Positions 42,683 to 50,781 of a stretch of DNA of 64,000 bases are shown one piece after another. The position numbers were made by a program, and so were the translations under genes. The stretch covers positions 682,001-746,000 of the forward strand of contig CAWHQZ010000017.1 in NCBI GenBank assembly GCA_963831645.1, in the 5' to 3' direction. The DNA comes from CAWHQZ01 sp963831645 (GTDB lineage Bacteria; Pseudomonadota; Alphaproteobacteria; Rhizobiales; Aestuariivirgaceae). The notes under the pieces were generated by a model. It was not told the origin of the DNA, made no database searches, and saw nothing but the letters and a program-made list of their open reading frames with translations. The first letter of the stretch is position 1. Each line of letters opens with the position of its first letter.

Positions 42683-42994
42683 TCAGCGCCGGGACATCGA
42701 GCCGACGACCAGCCCGATGAGGAAAGCGAACAACGCCGACTGGACGGGCCGCTCCTCGATCAGCTCCTCGATCGAGGCGACCGCCTTCCTGGCGCGCCGG
42801 GTGGCGTCGTCCGCTGCTTTCCTGGACCGGTCGAGCAGCTCTTCGGCGCCTTCGGCAGCGGCCCCGCGCACGCGGTCGGCCCGATCCTTGGCAAGCTCGC
42901 TCATGAGCTTGCCAAGCTGGGCGACGTCATCGCGGAGGATACCGATCTGATCTTCCACGCTCTGTGGCGATTGTGTCTTTTGGTTCTGGACCAT
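42683..42994 (-). CDS. YqjD/ElaB-like (DUF883) membrane-anchored protein
   Basis: 103 residues. A charged amphipathic helix (SVEDQIGILRDDVAQLGKLM ... RDRVRGAAAEGAEELL) is followed by a C-terminal membrane anchor, VQSALFAFLIGLVVGSMSRR, with the 'RPxxSxxxAxxxGxxxGxxxxR'-type ending of YqjD/ElaB. These E. coli homologues bind ribosomes at the membrane in stationary phase. ATG 42994; 5 bp before the YqjE-like gene. Confidence 0.8.
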   Translation of the reverse strand: MVQNQKTQSPQSVEDQIGILRDDVAQLGKLMSELAKDRADRVRGAAAEGAEELLDRSRKAADDATRRARKAVASIEELIEERPVQSALFAFLIGLVVGSMSRR

Positions 42995-43005
42995 GTCCGT
43001 TCCTC

Positions 43006-44085
43006 CTACTTGTCGATGCCGAGTGTTTCGACCGAATAAACCGGCGGCAGGTACCGGGCGATGCAGTTCCAGCTCTCGCCCTCGTCGGCACTGGCGAACA
43101 CCTGGCCGGTGTTGGTGCCGAAGTAGATCCCGGCAGGTTCGAGCCGGTCGGTAGCCATGGCCTGCCGCAAGACACCGAAAAAGGCGTGCTCCTGGGGAAG
43201 CCCGGCCCGCAGCGCCGTCCATGATTGTCCGGCGTCGCGTGTTCTCCACACTGCCGCCTTACCCTCAGGCACATATCTTCCCGATGTGTCGCCGTTGAGC
43301 GGCAGGAGGTATAGGGTTGCCGGATCCCGTGGATGCGCAGCGGCGGGAAAGCCGAACGAGGACGGCAGGCCGGCTTCTATGCTTTGCCAATTGAGTCCGC
43401 CGTCGTCACTCCTGTACATGCCGCAGTGGTTCTGCTGGTAGAGGCGCTCCGGCATGCCGGGCGCCATGACGAGACAGTGCACGCACTGGCCGTACTCGGG
43501 GTACCTCTGCCCTTCGGGGAGATAGTCGCTCCGCGTCCCGCGGTTTCGCGGCTGCCAGGTCTCGCCGCCATCGGCGGAGTGGAATATCCCGACGGCTGAA
43601 ATGGCGACCCAGGTCTGGCGCTCGTCACGAGGGTGCGGAACGATCGAATGCAGGGTGAGACCGCCACCGCCCGGCTGCCAGTCCGGCCGGCTCGGATGGT
43701 CGCGCAAGCCGGCCACATGCTGCCAGGTCACACCGCCGTCGGTGCTTTGAAACAACCCGGCGGGCTCAACGCCGGCATAGAGACGGCCGGCGTCCGGCGC
43801 GAGGCTCCAGATGGATTTGACCGGTTGTTCGCCGGCCGGGTAGGCGAGACCCGCGCTCGAGTGTGTCCACGTCGCGCCGAGGTCCGTGGACTTCCAGACC
43901 GCAGGGCCGAACCACTCGTTGCCGCCACCGGCGTATAGCGTGCTCGTCGCCGAGTCTGCGATGACATGATTGATCGGCCAGGCCTCACAGAACGGGCCGC
44001 GAAGCTCGAACGACCGGCGCGCCGCATCGCTTTCGAGTATGAACGCACCTTTTTTCGTTCCGACAAGGACGAGGACCTTACGCAT
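43006..44085 (-). CDS. BNR/sialidase-like beta-propeller protein
   Basis: 359 residues of repeated bacterial-neuraminidase (Asp-box) units: STDLGATWTHSS, STDGGVTWQHV, SADGGETWQPR, SDDGGLNWQSIE, TRDAGQSWTAL and SADEGESWNC, i.e. six S/T-x-D-x-G-x-T/S-W boxes, one per blade. There is no signal peptide and no sialidase FRIP motif, so it is a cytosolic propeller of the 'exo-alpha-sialidase/VPS10-like' annotation class rather than a sialidase. It overlaps the YcaQ-like gene by 8 bp and is 11 bp from the YqjD-like gene. Confidence 0.87.
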   Translation of the reverse strand: MRKVLVLVGTKKGAFILESDAARRSFELRGPFCEAWPINHVIADSATSTLYAGGGNEWFGPAVWKSTDLGATWTHSSAGLAYPAGEQPVKSIWSLAPDAGRLYAGVEPAGLFQSTDGGVTWQHVAGLRDHPSRPDWQPGGGGLTLHSIVPHPRDERQTWVAISAVGIFHSADGGETWQPRNRGTRSDYLPEGQRYPEYGQCVHCLVMAPGMPERLYQQNHCGMYRSDDGGLNWQSIEAGLPSSFGFPAAAHPRDPATLYLLPLNGDTSGRYVPEGKAAVWRTRDAGQSWTALRAGLPQEHAFFGVLRQAMATDRLEPAGIYFGTNTGQVFASADEGESWNCIARYLPPVYSVETLGIDK

Positions 44086-45325
44086 CCCGGTTACTTTCGT
44101 GCTGCTTCCCTGCTTTCACTTGGCGCCCAATTTCTGCCGACAGATTGCCCTTCCGTCCAACCCTTATTTTCTCCAGGCCCAGGAATCTCGCCAGATCGTG
44201 CAGCTCTGTCGCCAGGGCGCCGGAAGCCTCTGCGGGGTCGGCGCCGTCCTCGCCATGAGCCGCATTCACGAGCAAGGTATCGCGCTTCCGGTCGGACTTC
44301 AGGCACAGCCGCGCGGCAAAGCGGTCGCCAAGCAGGAAGGGCAGGACATAGTAGCCGAACCGGCGTTTGGGAGAGGGCGTGTAGATCTCGATGCGGTAGG
44401 AAAATCCGAACAATCGTTCCGCACGGGTGCGCTGCCACACCAGGGGATCGAAAGGCGACAGAAGGGCGCAACACCGGGGAGTTGCGCGCGGGATCTTCTG
44501 GTTCTTCGGCATGTAGGCTTCGCTGTTCCAACCATCGACGCCGACGGTCTGCAAATCCCCGTTCTCGACCAGCTCCGCCAGTGCCCGCCTGGCATCTGCA
44601 AGCGGCAGGCGGAAGTAGTCGCGCAGCTCGGCGAACGCGGCGACGCCCAGGGCGGCCGAAGAAAGGCGCATCAGCTCGCGGATCGCCTCGGCGCGCGCTG
44701 GCGGCGTCGAGTCGTAGATGGCGGCCGGAATGACGCGCTGCGGCAGGTCATACACACGCTCGAAGTTGCGGCGTGTCGCAGCGGTGACTTCGCCGGCCCA
44801 GAACAGGTATTCGAGGGCGGTCTTCCCCGACGACCAGCCCCACCAGTGTGAAGAACGCCGGCCAGGGTTGGTAAGCTTGCCTGCGGTCAGCGGGCCGCGG
44901 CGCGTGATCTCGGCCAACACGTCTCTTACATATGCTTTCTGCTCCGTGGCGAAGCGAGCCAGCCCGCCATAAATTCCTTCGCCCTGCCGGGCTGCATCCA
45001 TGCGCCAGCGCAACAACGGATACAATCCCATGGGCAGGAAGCTCGCCTCATGCGCCCAGTATTCGAAGAACCTGCGCTTGCGGTTGTGGGCAAACGTCAG
45101 CTCATCGAGGGCGGAGCGATCATAGAACCCAAGCCTCGAAAACACCGGCAGGTAATGGGATCTGGACAGCACGTTGACCGAGTCGATCTGGAGGAGATTG
45201 AGCCGATCTACCACCCTGCCGATTGCCGCCGGGCCGGGTTTGCCAGGCGGACGATCGGCGCCCGGCGACATCTGGGCGGCAAGCGCAATGCGGCGCGCTT
45301 CGGGCAGCGAGATCGTTGCCCTCAT
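44078..45325 (-). CDS. YcaQ/AlkX-like winged-helix DNA glycosylase family protein
   Basis: 415 residues of the HTH_42 family (AlkZ/YcaQ), winged-helix enzymes that unhook interstrand crosslinks and remove bulky alkyl adducts. Landmarks are ARRIALAAQ, IGRVVDRLNLLQIDSVNVLS (the QxQ-like catalytic loop is LLQIDSV here), RRFFEYWAHEASFLP, and the C-terminal LLSPFDPLVWQRTRAERLFG then YYVLPFLLGDR. The LQIDS form places it nearer the YcaQ branch than AlkZ. ATG 45325 overlaps the preceding GNAT stop by 4 bp. Confidence 0.88.
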   Translation of the reverse strand: MRATISLPEARRIALAAQMSPGADRPPGKPGPAAIGRVVDRLNLLQIDSVNVLSRSHYLPVFSRLGFYDRSALDELTFAHNRKRRFFEYWAHEASFLPMGLYPLLRWRMDAARQGEGIYGGLARFATEQKAYVRDVLAEITRRGPLTAGKLTNPGRRSSHWWGWSSGKTALEYLFWAGEVTAATRRNFERVYDLPQRVIPAAIYDSTPPARAEAIRELMRLSSAALGVAAFAELRDYFRLPLADARRALAELVENGDLQTVGVDGWNSEAYMPKNQKIPRATPRCCALLSPFDPLVWQRTRAERLFGFSYRIEIYTPSPKRRFGYYVLPFLLGDRFAARLCLKSDRKRDTLLVNAAHGEDGADPAEASGALATELHDLARFLGLEKIRVGRKGNLSAEIGRQVKAGKQHESNRDA

Positions 45326-45825
45326 GACAGGGGCTTTTCCATGTAGTGAAACTGGTTGGCGAAACCGAACTCTTCGTAGACTTTGCGTGCACTGTCGTTC
45401 GCAGCAAGCACGGTTATCCGCAGCCACTTTCGACCTGCCGCCCTGGCGAGTCTCTCGCACTCTTCGAGCAACGCCCTGCCGACGCCTTTACCGCGCTGGG
45501 CGGTCTCGACGACAAGGTCGCCGACATAGGCATAGGTGAAGACGATCTCGTCGCGCTCCTCCTCGGATGAGACATTGGCGAGCAACGTAGCGTAGCCGGC
45601 GATCCGACCGTCGAGGAGCGCCACGAGGAGCTCACCTTGTGCTTCCCGCGCCTCGCGCAGGATGGCCGTCGCATACCAGGCCCCGATATCTCTTTCCGGC
45701 AACATGCGGTCGTAGAACTGCGCTTCGTGGCGCTGCAGTTCGCGCACCAGTTCGACCACCGCCTGCTCGTCGGACGGTTCATACGGCCTTATGAAGATGG
45801 GGGTTGGCACAGCCCGCGCGATCAT
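45322..45825 (-). CDS. GNAT family N-acetyltransferase
   Basis: 167 residues from ATG 45825 (MIARAVPTPIFIRPYEPSDE); a GTG at 45810 is an alternative. The acetyl-CoA motif is AQRGKGVGRALLEECERLAR and the C-terminal strand NDSARKVYEEFGF is typical of GNATs. It is the first gene of the leftward operon GNAT-YcaQ-BNR-YqjD-YqjE-MoaD-GFA. Substrate unknown. Confidence 0.88.
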   Translation of the reverse strand: MIARAVPTPIFIRPYEPSDEQAVVELVRELQRHEAQFYDRMLPERDIGAWYATAILREAREAQGELLVALLDGRIAGYATLLANVSSEEERDEIVFTYAYVGDLVVETAQRGKGVGRALLEECERLARAAGRKWLRITVLAANDSARKVYEEFGFANQFHYMEKPLS

Positions 45826-45889
45826 AGTGCTGTGTCCGGCCTTGCCAAGCGGCTGGACAGGTGTCGGCCACGATGCCAAGGTGCGGCGC

Positions 45890-46033
45890 ATGTTGATCGT
45901 GCGGTTTCTGCAACTCTTGCCGATCCTCGTGGTGCTCGCGGCTTGCGCCTGTCTCGACCCTGAAACCAAGGATGCCGGGGTGTCGGCCAACGCGGAGATC
46001 GGGGAGACTTCACAGCCCTCGGGGCTACAGTAG
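45890..46033 (+). CDS. Small putative lipoprotein
   Basis: 47 residues from ATG 45890, 6 bp after AAGGTG: MLIVRFLQLLPILVVLAACA followed by a short acidic tail. LVVLAAC is a good lipobox with Cys19 as lipid-attached residue. Too short to carry a known domain; entericidin-like or immunity-type small lipoproteins have this form. Divergent from the GNAT gene. Confidence 0.45.
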   Translation: MLIVRFLQLLPILVVLAACACLDPETKDAGVSANAEIGETSQPSGLQ

Positions 46034-46117
46034 CGAATGGATCCCTGCGCGATATCCGCGCTGCCCGGCAAACACTGCTGAGTCATTCACTGATCTCTTG
46101 CGCGCTCCCCATCTGCC

Positions 46118-46140
46118 TTCCTCGGGCTTGTCCCGAGGAA
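46118..46140. repeat. Dispersed palindrome (CTCGGGCTTGTCCCGAG type)
   Basis: ttcctcgggcttgtcccgag plus gaa forms a perfect 9-bp stem with a 5-base loop. This unit is a frequent intergenic palindrome in Rhizobiales. A second, related hairpin is at 46183-46205. It lies between a rightward and a leftward gene and may act as a two-way terminator. Confidence 0.6.
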
Positions 46141-46182
46141 CCAGACAGGACTGCCCGGCGCTCATGAGATCCCTCCGCTGGG

Positions 46183-46205
46183 TTCTCGGCTCAAGGCCGA
46201 GGGAA
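46183..46205. repeat. Dispersed palindrome, second unit
   Basis: ttctcggctcaaggccgagg plus gaa: stem CTCGGC/GCCGAG with loop tcaag and flanking TT/AA pairs. It pairs with the unit at 46118-46140 about 45 bp away, as in composite intergenic repeat elements. Confidence 0.55.
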
Positions 46206-46222
46206 GCAGGCATGTTGTCGGC

Positions 46223-46468
46223 TTAGTCCAATTGGTCCCGATAGATCGCATCCTGCGGGCGGGCATCACCGCTTGCAAGCGAAGGGTCGTGGCGGAAGAC
46301 CGTTGCGCAATAGGGGCACACGATCTCGGAGGCCGCACCCATGTCGAGGTATACATGCGGGTGGTCAAACGGGGGAGCGGCCCCGATACACTTGAACTCC
46401 TTGACACCGATGTCGATCGCCGCAACGCCGCTGTCGTTGTGAAATTTGGGCGTGCCATGTTCGGCCAT
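46223..46468 (-). CDS. zf-CHCC zinc-finger protein (NDUFS6-like)
   Basis: 81 residues: MAEHGTPKFHNDSGVAAIDI, then FKCIGA, PPFDHPHVYLDMG and VCPYCATVFRHD. The C...H...CxxC ligand set is that of the zf-CHCC family, to which the NDUFS6 subunit of mitochondrial complex I belongs. Short free-standing copies are almost universal in alphaproteobacteria, and their role is thought to be in complex I assembly or Fe-S handling. ATG 46468 is chosen over the longer frame from 46531. Confidence 0.87.
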   Translation of the reverse strand: MAEHGTPKFHNDSGVAAIDIGVKEFKCIGAAPPFDHPHVYLDMGAASEIVCPYCATVFRHDPSLASGDARPQDAIYRDQLD

Positions 46469-46548
46469 TGCCGTCTCCGTGCGATCGAAGTCCTTGTCTT
46501 CCGCGGCGGATAACATATCCGGAAGACGCATTCAAAGAGGGCAGGACG

Positions 46549-47346
46549 CTGGCTTCCTTCTCATCCGATGGTGTGGAGCTTGCATATGAGACGACCGGCG
46601 ACGGGCCGGCCGTGCTCCTCATCCATGGTTTCGCTTCCAATTCCCGGGTGAACTGGGTGGACACGCGCTGGGTAGCGACACTGCGTGACGCCGGATTTCG
46701 GGCCATCACCTTCGACAATCGCGGCCATGGCCGAAGCACCAAGCTCTACGATCAGCGCGCCTACTCGGCGCCCATCATGGCCGAAGACGCGCGCCGTCTG
46801 CTGGCGCACCTCGAGCTCGGCGCCGTCGCGCTGATCGGTTATTCGATGGGGGCGCGGATCGCGGCTTTTCTGGCCATTCAGCATCCCGCACTGGTCTCGC
46901 GCGCCGTATTTGCCGGCCTCGCCGAGAACATGATCCTCGGCCTTGACGGTTCAGACGACATAGCCGAAGCGCTTGAAGCAGAAAGTGCCGAGGAGATCGC
47001 GTCGGCCGAAGCGCGTGCCTTCCGGCGCTTCGCGGAACAGACGGCGAGCGATCTGCGCGCCCTTGCGGCCTGCATGCGTTCCGCCCGGCAGCGGATCACC
47101 GTAGAGCAACTGGTAACGATCAAGTGCCCGGTCCTGGTCGTTGCGGGCAGCGAGGATCCGGTGGCGGGACGCGTCGAGCCGCTGGTGGCGGCGCTCGCCC
47201 ATGGCCGAGGTCTCACATTGGCGGGGCGCAACCACATGAATGCCGTCGGCGACCGGCAGTTCAAGGCGGCGGTGCTTGAATTCCTCGCTCCGCTGAGGGA
47301 CCCCCGGAACGAAGTCTTTACAACTCCGCGGCAGGTTCCCACGTGA
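46549..47346 (+). CDS. Alpha/beta hydrolase
   Basis: About 265 residues. Alpha/beta hydrolase fold with VLLIHGFASNSRVNW (oxyanion region), ITFDNRGHGRSTK, the nucleophile elbow GYSMGARIAAFLA (Ser in GYSMG), Asp in VVAGSEDPVAG and His in GRNHMNAVGD. The start is uncertain: homologues usually begin '(M)ASFSSDGVELAYE', which here corresponds to CTG 46549 behind an AGAGGG site. The only alternative is TTG 46468, overlapping the start of the divergent zinc-finger gene. Substrate unknown. Confidence 0.85.
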   Translation: MASFSSDGVELAYETTGDGPAVLLIHGFASNSRVNWVDTRWVATLRDAGFRAITFDNRGHGRSTKLYDQRAYSAPIMAEDARRLLAHLELGAVALIGYSMGARIAAFLAIQHPALVSRAVFAGLAENMILGLDGSDDIAEALEAESAEEIASAEARAFRRFAEQTASDLRALAACMRSARQRITVEQLVTIKCPVLVVAGSEDPVAGRVEPLVAALAHGRGLTLAGRNHMNAVGDRQFKAAVLEFLAPLRDPRNEVFTTPRQVPT

Positions 47347-47386
47347 CGCTACCTGGGCTATGCTCGGGAAGCCGGGAGTTGAGTAC

Positions 47387-48211
47387 ATGAACCGTCAGCA
47401 CCAGTCCGTTACCGCCGTCAAGACCGTTGACCCCGTCTGGTCGAGGATCAAGAGGGAAGCTGAGGAGATCGTGCGCGCCGACCCGGCCATCGGCGGCTTC
47501 ATCTATGGCTCGGTGCTCAACCACGACAGTTTCGAGGAAGCCCTGATCCACCGGCTCGCCCATCGGCTCGGCGCCGCCGATATCAGTGCGGAAATGATCA
47601 TCAAGGCCTTCGAGGACGCGCTGGAGGCCGAGCCCGAGATCGCCGCTGCCGCGCGCGCCGACATCGTCGCCACTTACGACCGCGATCCGGCATGCAGCCG
47701 CTATGTCGAGCCGCTCCTCTACTTCAAGGGCTTCCAGGCGCTGCAGACCTATCGCATGGCGCACCGGTTGCACGCTTTGGGCCGCCGCGATTTCGCCCTC
47801 TATCTGCAGAGCCGCATGTCGGTGATCTTCTCTGTCGACATACACCCGAGCGCACGGGTTGGCAGGGGCATAATGATCGATCACGCCCATGACATCGTAA
47901 TCGGCGAGACGGCTGTCGTGGAGGACAATGTTTCCATGCTGCATGGCGTGACGCTGGGGGGGACCGGCAAGGAGGACGGCGACCGGCATCCCAAGGTGAG
48001 ATACGGCGTGCTCATCGGCGCGGGCGCCAAGATACTGGGCAACATCGAGATCGGCCATTGCTCGCGTGTCGCGGCGGGTTCCGTCGTGCTGCAGTCAGTA
48101 CCTGCCAACCGCACAGTGGCGGGCGTGCCGGCGAGGATCGTCGGCTATGCCGGATGCGACGAGCCGGCCCGGTCGATGGACCACAAGTTCGACGACGAAA
48201 TGGACGGCTAA
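47387..48211 (+). CDS. cysE: Serine O-acetyltransferase
   Basis: 274 residues. Acetylates L-serine with acetyl-CoA, the first step of cysteine synthesis. The N-terminal helical domain (DPVWSRIKREAEEIVRADPA, NHDSFEEALIHRLAHRLG) is followed by a left-handed beta-helix with DIHPSARVGRGIMIDHAHDI, GVTLGGTGKEDGDRHPKV and VAGVPARIVG. Catalytic His residues sit in IDHAHD and DRHPK. ATG 47387 has a GGAG site. Cysteine supply fits the glutathione-related genes nearby. Confidence 0.96.
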   Translation: MNRQHQSVTAVKTVDPVWSRIKREAEEIVRADPAIGGFIYGSVLNHDSFEEALIHRLAHRLGAADISAEMIIKAFEDALEAEPEIAAAARADIVATYDRDPACSRYVEPLLYFKGFQALQTYRMAHRLHALGRRDFALYLQSRMSVIFSVDIHPSARVGRGIMIDHAHDIVIGETAVVEDNVSMLHGVTLGGTGKEDGDRHPKVRYGVLIGAGAKILGNIEIGHCSRVAAGSVVLQSVPANRTVAGVPARIVGYAGCDEPARSMDHKFDDEMDG

Positions 48212-48238
48212 GCGCCCGATCTCGACGGGGAGTTTCCA

Positions 48239-48451
48239 TTGAAACCCGAAGAAATACAGAAACTGACGCAGTACCTGCGCATGAAATTCGAGCTGCCGCG
48301 CATTCATGTGCGCAAGCGGCCGCAGAAGGACAACTCGGCGGAGGTGTATATCGGCGAGGAGTTCATCGGCGTTCTGTTCCGCGACGAGGAGGATGGCGAG
48401 CTGTCCTACAATTTCCAGATGGCCATTCTCGAATTCGATCTCGAAGGCTGA
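48239..48451 (+). CDS. DUF3126 family protein
   Basis: 70 residues starting at TTG 48239 (GGGGAG site upstream): MKPEEIQKLTQYLRMKFELP, then VRKRPQKDNSAEVYIGEEFI and GVLFRDEEDGELSYNFQMAI. It is a small acidic family found almost only in alphaproteobacteria, usually directly after cysE as here (28 bp). Function unknown. Confidence 0.88.
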   Translation: MKPEEIQKLTQYLRMKFELPRIHVRKRPQKDNSAEVYIGEEFIGVLFRDEEDGELSYNFQMAILEFDLEG

Positions 48452-48476
48452 AGAGGTGGGTTGAACTGACGGCGGA

Positions 48477-49214
48477 TCAGTTCACTACCGACTGCCGCAA
48501 TAGCGTGCGTATGACGCGCTTCGAAACCTGCTCGATGTCCTGCCAGTCTTCGAGATTGGTTCGCGCGAAGCGGATGCGGGCTGTAATCTTGTCGGTAGCA
48601 GGGATCTCGCGCTCGCACAGAATTGGGCCCAACGAAGAAGCCTTGAGGTCGCAGCGGATCACCCGGCGGGAATCAGGTCCGGTTTCCTGAACATAGAGTT
48701 GCAGATCGCGGTAGGGTGAGTCTGCCTTGAAATCGTACCGTATGAGGCCGCTGCGATCTTTCTCTCCGGGTCCATCGAAATAATACCGGTCGGAAGTAGC
48801 GGCGCGCTCGTCCGGCGGCACGCGGTCGGGATTGGGCACGAAGGTAAGCAGCACCCCATTGCGAATGTCACTCGTCAACTCCACCGTCCCCGAAATCACT
48901 GCCAGGTGGTCATAGGGCCAGGGGATCTGCACATCGATCTGCTCGACGGTACCGAGCAGGCGCCGCTTGGCGCGCTTCAGCATCGACTGCGGCACGTAGA
49001 AGTCGGACTCGAGGAAGGACAGACGTACCAGCCGGTTGCCGGGCGGCTTTTCACCGCTTTTCGACGCCAGCAGCAAGTCGGGATTGGGGATGAAGTAGAA
49101 GGCGAGGATGGTCCCCGAAGCAAGCATGAACGCGCCGAGAAGAACCAGCACGATGAGCCCGAGCGAGCGCTGGCGAAGGCGCCGGCGATGGTGGGTGCTG
49201 CGATTTTTGCTCAT
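48477..49214 (-). CDS. Membrane-anchored protein of unknown function
   Basis: 245 residues from ATG 49214. A basic N-terminus (SKNRSTHHRRRLRQR) is followed by one membrane helix (LGLIVLVLLGAFMLASGTIL) and a soluble, presumably periplasmic domain rich in beta-strand patterns (VRLSFLESDFYVPQSMLKRA, VDVQIPWPYDHLA-like DVQIPWPYDHLAVI, SGLIRYDFKADSPYRDLQLY). I do not recognise the family, though layout and context suggest a conserved rhizobial protein. No catalytic motif seen. Confidence 0.7.
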   Translation of the reverse strand: MSKNRSTHHRRRLRQRSLGLIVLVLLGAFMLASGTILAFYFIPNPDLLLASKSGEKPPGNRLVRLSFLESDFYVPQSMLKRAKRRLLGTVEQIDVQIPWPYDHLAVISGTVELTSDIRNGVLLTFVPNPDRVPPDERAATSDRYYFDGPGEKDRSGLIRYDFKADSPYRDLQLYVQETGPDSRRVIRCDLKASSLGPILCEREIPATDKITARIRFARTNLEDWQDIEQVSKRVIRTLLRQSVVN

Positions 49215-49333
49215 CGACAAGGGAAATCCCTCGAATCCCGGTGCTTGACTATAGCACTCGGGAACCGGATGACGGGAAGGCTCGCGGGAAGGAGCGTCTG
49301 TGGCGCGCCCGATGAAGCATTGCGGTGAGCGGA

Positions 49334-49891
49334 ATGGCGATTTTGGCACTCGGAAACCTGACGCCCAACCTTCCCGAAGCGGGGAAATATTGGATTGCGC
49401 CCAGCGCCGCCGTCATCGGCCGCGTCGAGATCGGTCTCGACGCAAGCGTGTGGTTCGCCGCGGTGCTGCGCGGCGACAACGAGCCGATCGTGGTGGGAGA
49501 GGGCAGCAATGTGCAGGATGGCTGCGTGGTTCACGCCGATCCGGGGGCGCCCGTATCCATCGGGCGCCATTGCACCATTGGTCATCGGGCAATCCTGCAT
49601 TCCTGTATCATCGGCGATAATTCACTTATCGGCATGGGCGCCACGGTGCTCAACGGATCGCGCGTGGGACGAAATTGCCTCATCGGCGCCAATGCCCTGA
49701 TTCCGGAGGGCAGTACAATTCCAGACGGTTCCATGGTCATCGGCATGCCCGGCAAGATCGTGCGCCAGCTCACGCTCCCGGAGATCGAAAGTCTGGCGCG
49801 GTCGGCGCAAACCTACATTGCCAACTGGAGGCGTTTCGCTGCCACTTTTTCAAGTGTGGAGAAAAGTGGAGCCGGCTCAGGGTGGGACTGA
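49334..49891 (+). CDS. Gamma-class carbonic anhydrase family protein
   Basis: 185 residues of left-handed beta-helix hexapeptide repeats. Metal-site features are VVHADPGAPVSIGRHCTIGH with the first His ligands and RAILHSCIIGDNSLIGMGA with the third, and LRGDNEPIVVG with the Arg-Asp pair. Members hydrate CO2 or act as scaffold proteins. ATG 49334 is preferred over the in-frame GTG 49325. The stop codon lies within the strong hairpin 49868-49900. Confidence 0.9.
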   Translation: MAILALGNLTPNLPEAGKYWIAPSAAVIGRVEIGLDASVWFAAVLRGDNEPIVVGEGSNVQDGCVVHADPGAPVSIGRHCTIGHRAILHSCIIGDNSLIGMGATVLNGSRVGRNCLIGANALIPEGSTIPDGSMVIGMPGKIVRQLTLPEIESLARSAQTYIANWRRFAATFSSVEKSGAGSGWD

Positions 49892-49903
49892 GCCGGCTCC
49901 TTT
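49868..49903 (+). terminator. Hairpin terminator overlapping the 3' end of the carbonic anhydrase gene
   Basis: ggagccggctcag / ctgagccggctcc, a perfect 13-bp stem around ggtggga, followed by only three T. The stop codon of the preceding gene (49889-49891) lies in the second arm. Because the next gene is convergent, it may serve both directions. Confidence 0.65.
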
Positions 49904-49970
49904 GACCCGGTCTGGTGGGGGATGGGGAGGGGACGCCGACCGGATCAAATTCCCAAACTTGACCGCCTGG

Positions 49971-50624
49971 CTACTTTCGGCGGGAGTTGACTCTGGTTAC
50001 CCCGACCGTGGGGGTCTTTTCCTCACGCGCCAGCGCGATCCAGAGTCTCGGATCTTCCTGCGACTGGCGTTTCAGATACCGGTAGCTCGCCTCCGACCAG
50101 CGCACGATATCCGGGCGACGGTTGTCGAGAATGAGGTCGCCCTTGTCGGTGGTGACCATCAGCACCGCGTGACCGTCGCCGCGCTCGTCGAGCACGACGG
50201 TAATGAGCAGCGACTCGGCAGGAAATCCCAGCCCTTCGAGGTAGCGCTTTTTCAGCAGCACGAAGTCCTCGCAGTCGCCCGCTCCCGCAGGGTAGTCCCA
50301 GCGCTCCGGGACAGCGTACAGGTCCAGGTCGGTGGCCGGCTCGACGCTCGTATTCACGTAGGTGTTTACGCGCACCAGCTGGGCCCAGCGCGCAGCCGAG
50401 AGCTTGGTGCGCCGCGCATCCGTTCCGATCGGCTGGCACTCGTTCAGGTTGCGGCCGCAAAACTCGATGAAGCCGACAGGGGGCAGCGTTCTGCCAAAGG
50501 AAGGAGCGAACGCGCGTTCGTCCTTGCCCATGAAGTTGCGCGGCGAGGTCTCCAGCGCATGCGCGCTGCCCGCCATGCACAACCACGCTGCGACGATGCT
50601 CGCCAATACTTTTCCGGTCATCAC
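49971..50624 (-). CDS. Bacterial transglutaminase-like cysteine peptidase (BTLCP)
   Basis: 217 residues. Signal peptide (LASIVAAWLCMAGSAHA) to about residue 23, then the transglutaminase-like domain with catalytic Cys in AGAGDCEDFVLLKKRYLEGL, His in GDGHAVLMVTTDKGDL and Asp in ILDNRRPDI. Family found widely in Rhizobiales; in LapG-like members it cleaves surface adhesins, but this protein lacks evidence for such a partner. Periplasmic. Confidence 0.88.
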   Translation of the reverse strand: MMTGKVLASIVAAWLCMAGSAHALETSPRNFMGKDERAFAPSFGRTLPPVGFIEFCGRNLNECQPIGTDARRTKLSAARWAQLVRVNTYVNTSVEPATDLDLYAVPERWDYPAGAGDCEDFVLLKKRYLEGLGFPAESLLITVVLDERGDGHAVLMVTTDKGDLILDNRRPDIVRWSEASYRYLKRQSQEDPRLWIALAREEKTPTVGVTRVNSRRK

Positions 50625-50781
50625 CCGACACCCCGACCCGTTTATCGTTGGGGGCAGTGTAGGCGACAGGGCTTGCCATAGCGTTCAGGAGCGTGGTTTA
50701 AATCTATGAAATCGCTGTTCGATTTGGAGTCTGTGCGGTTAGCTGGAATTAACCTTGTTCGCGGTGTGTTAGAGCCCAGGC

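Noticed and set aside
43006..44085. Secreted sialidase
   Set aside because: Asp boxes are present but there is no signal peptide, no FRIP motif and no catalytic Arg/Tyr set.
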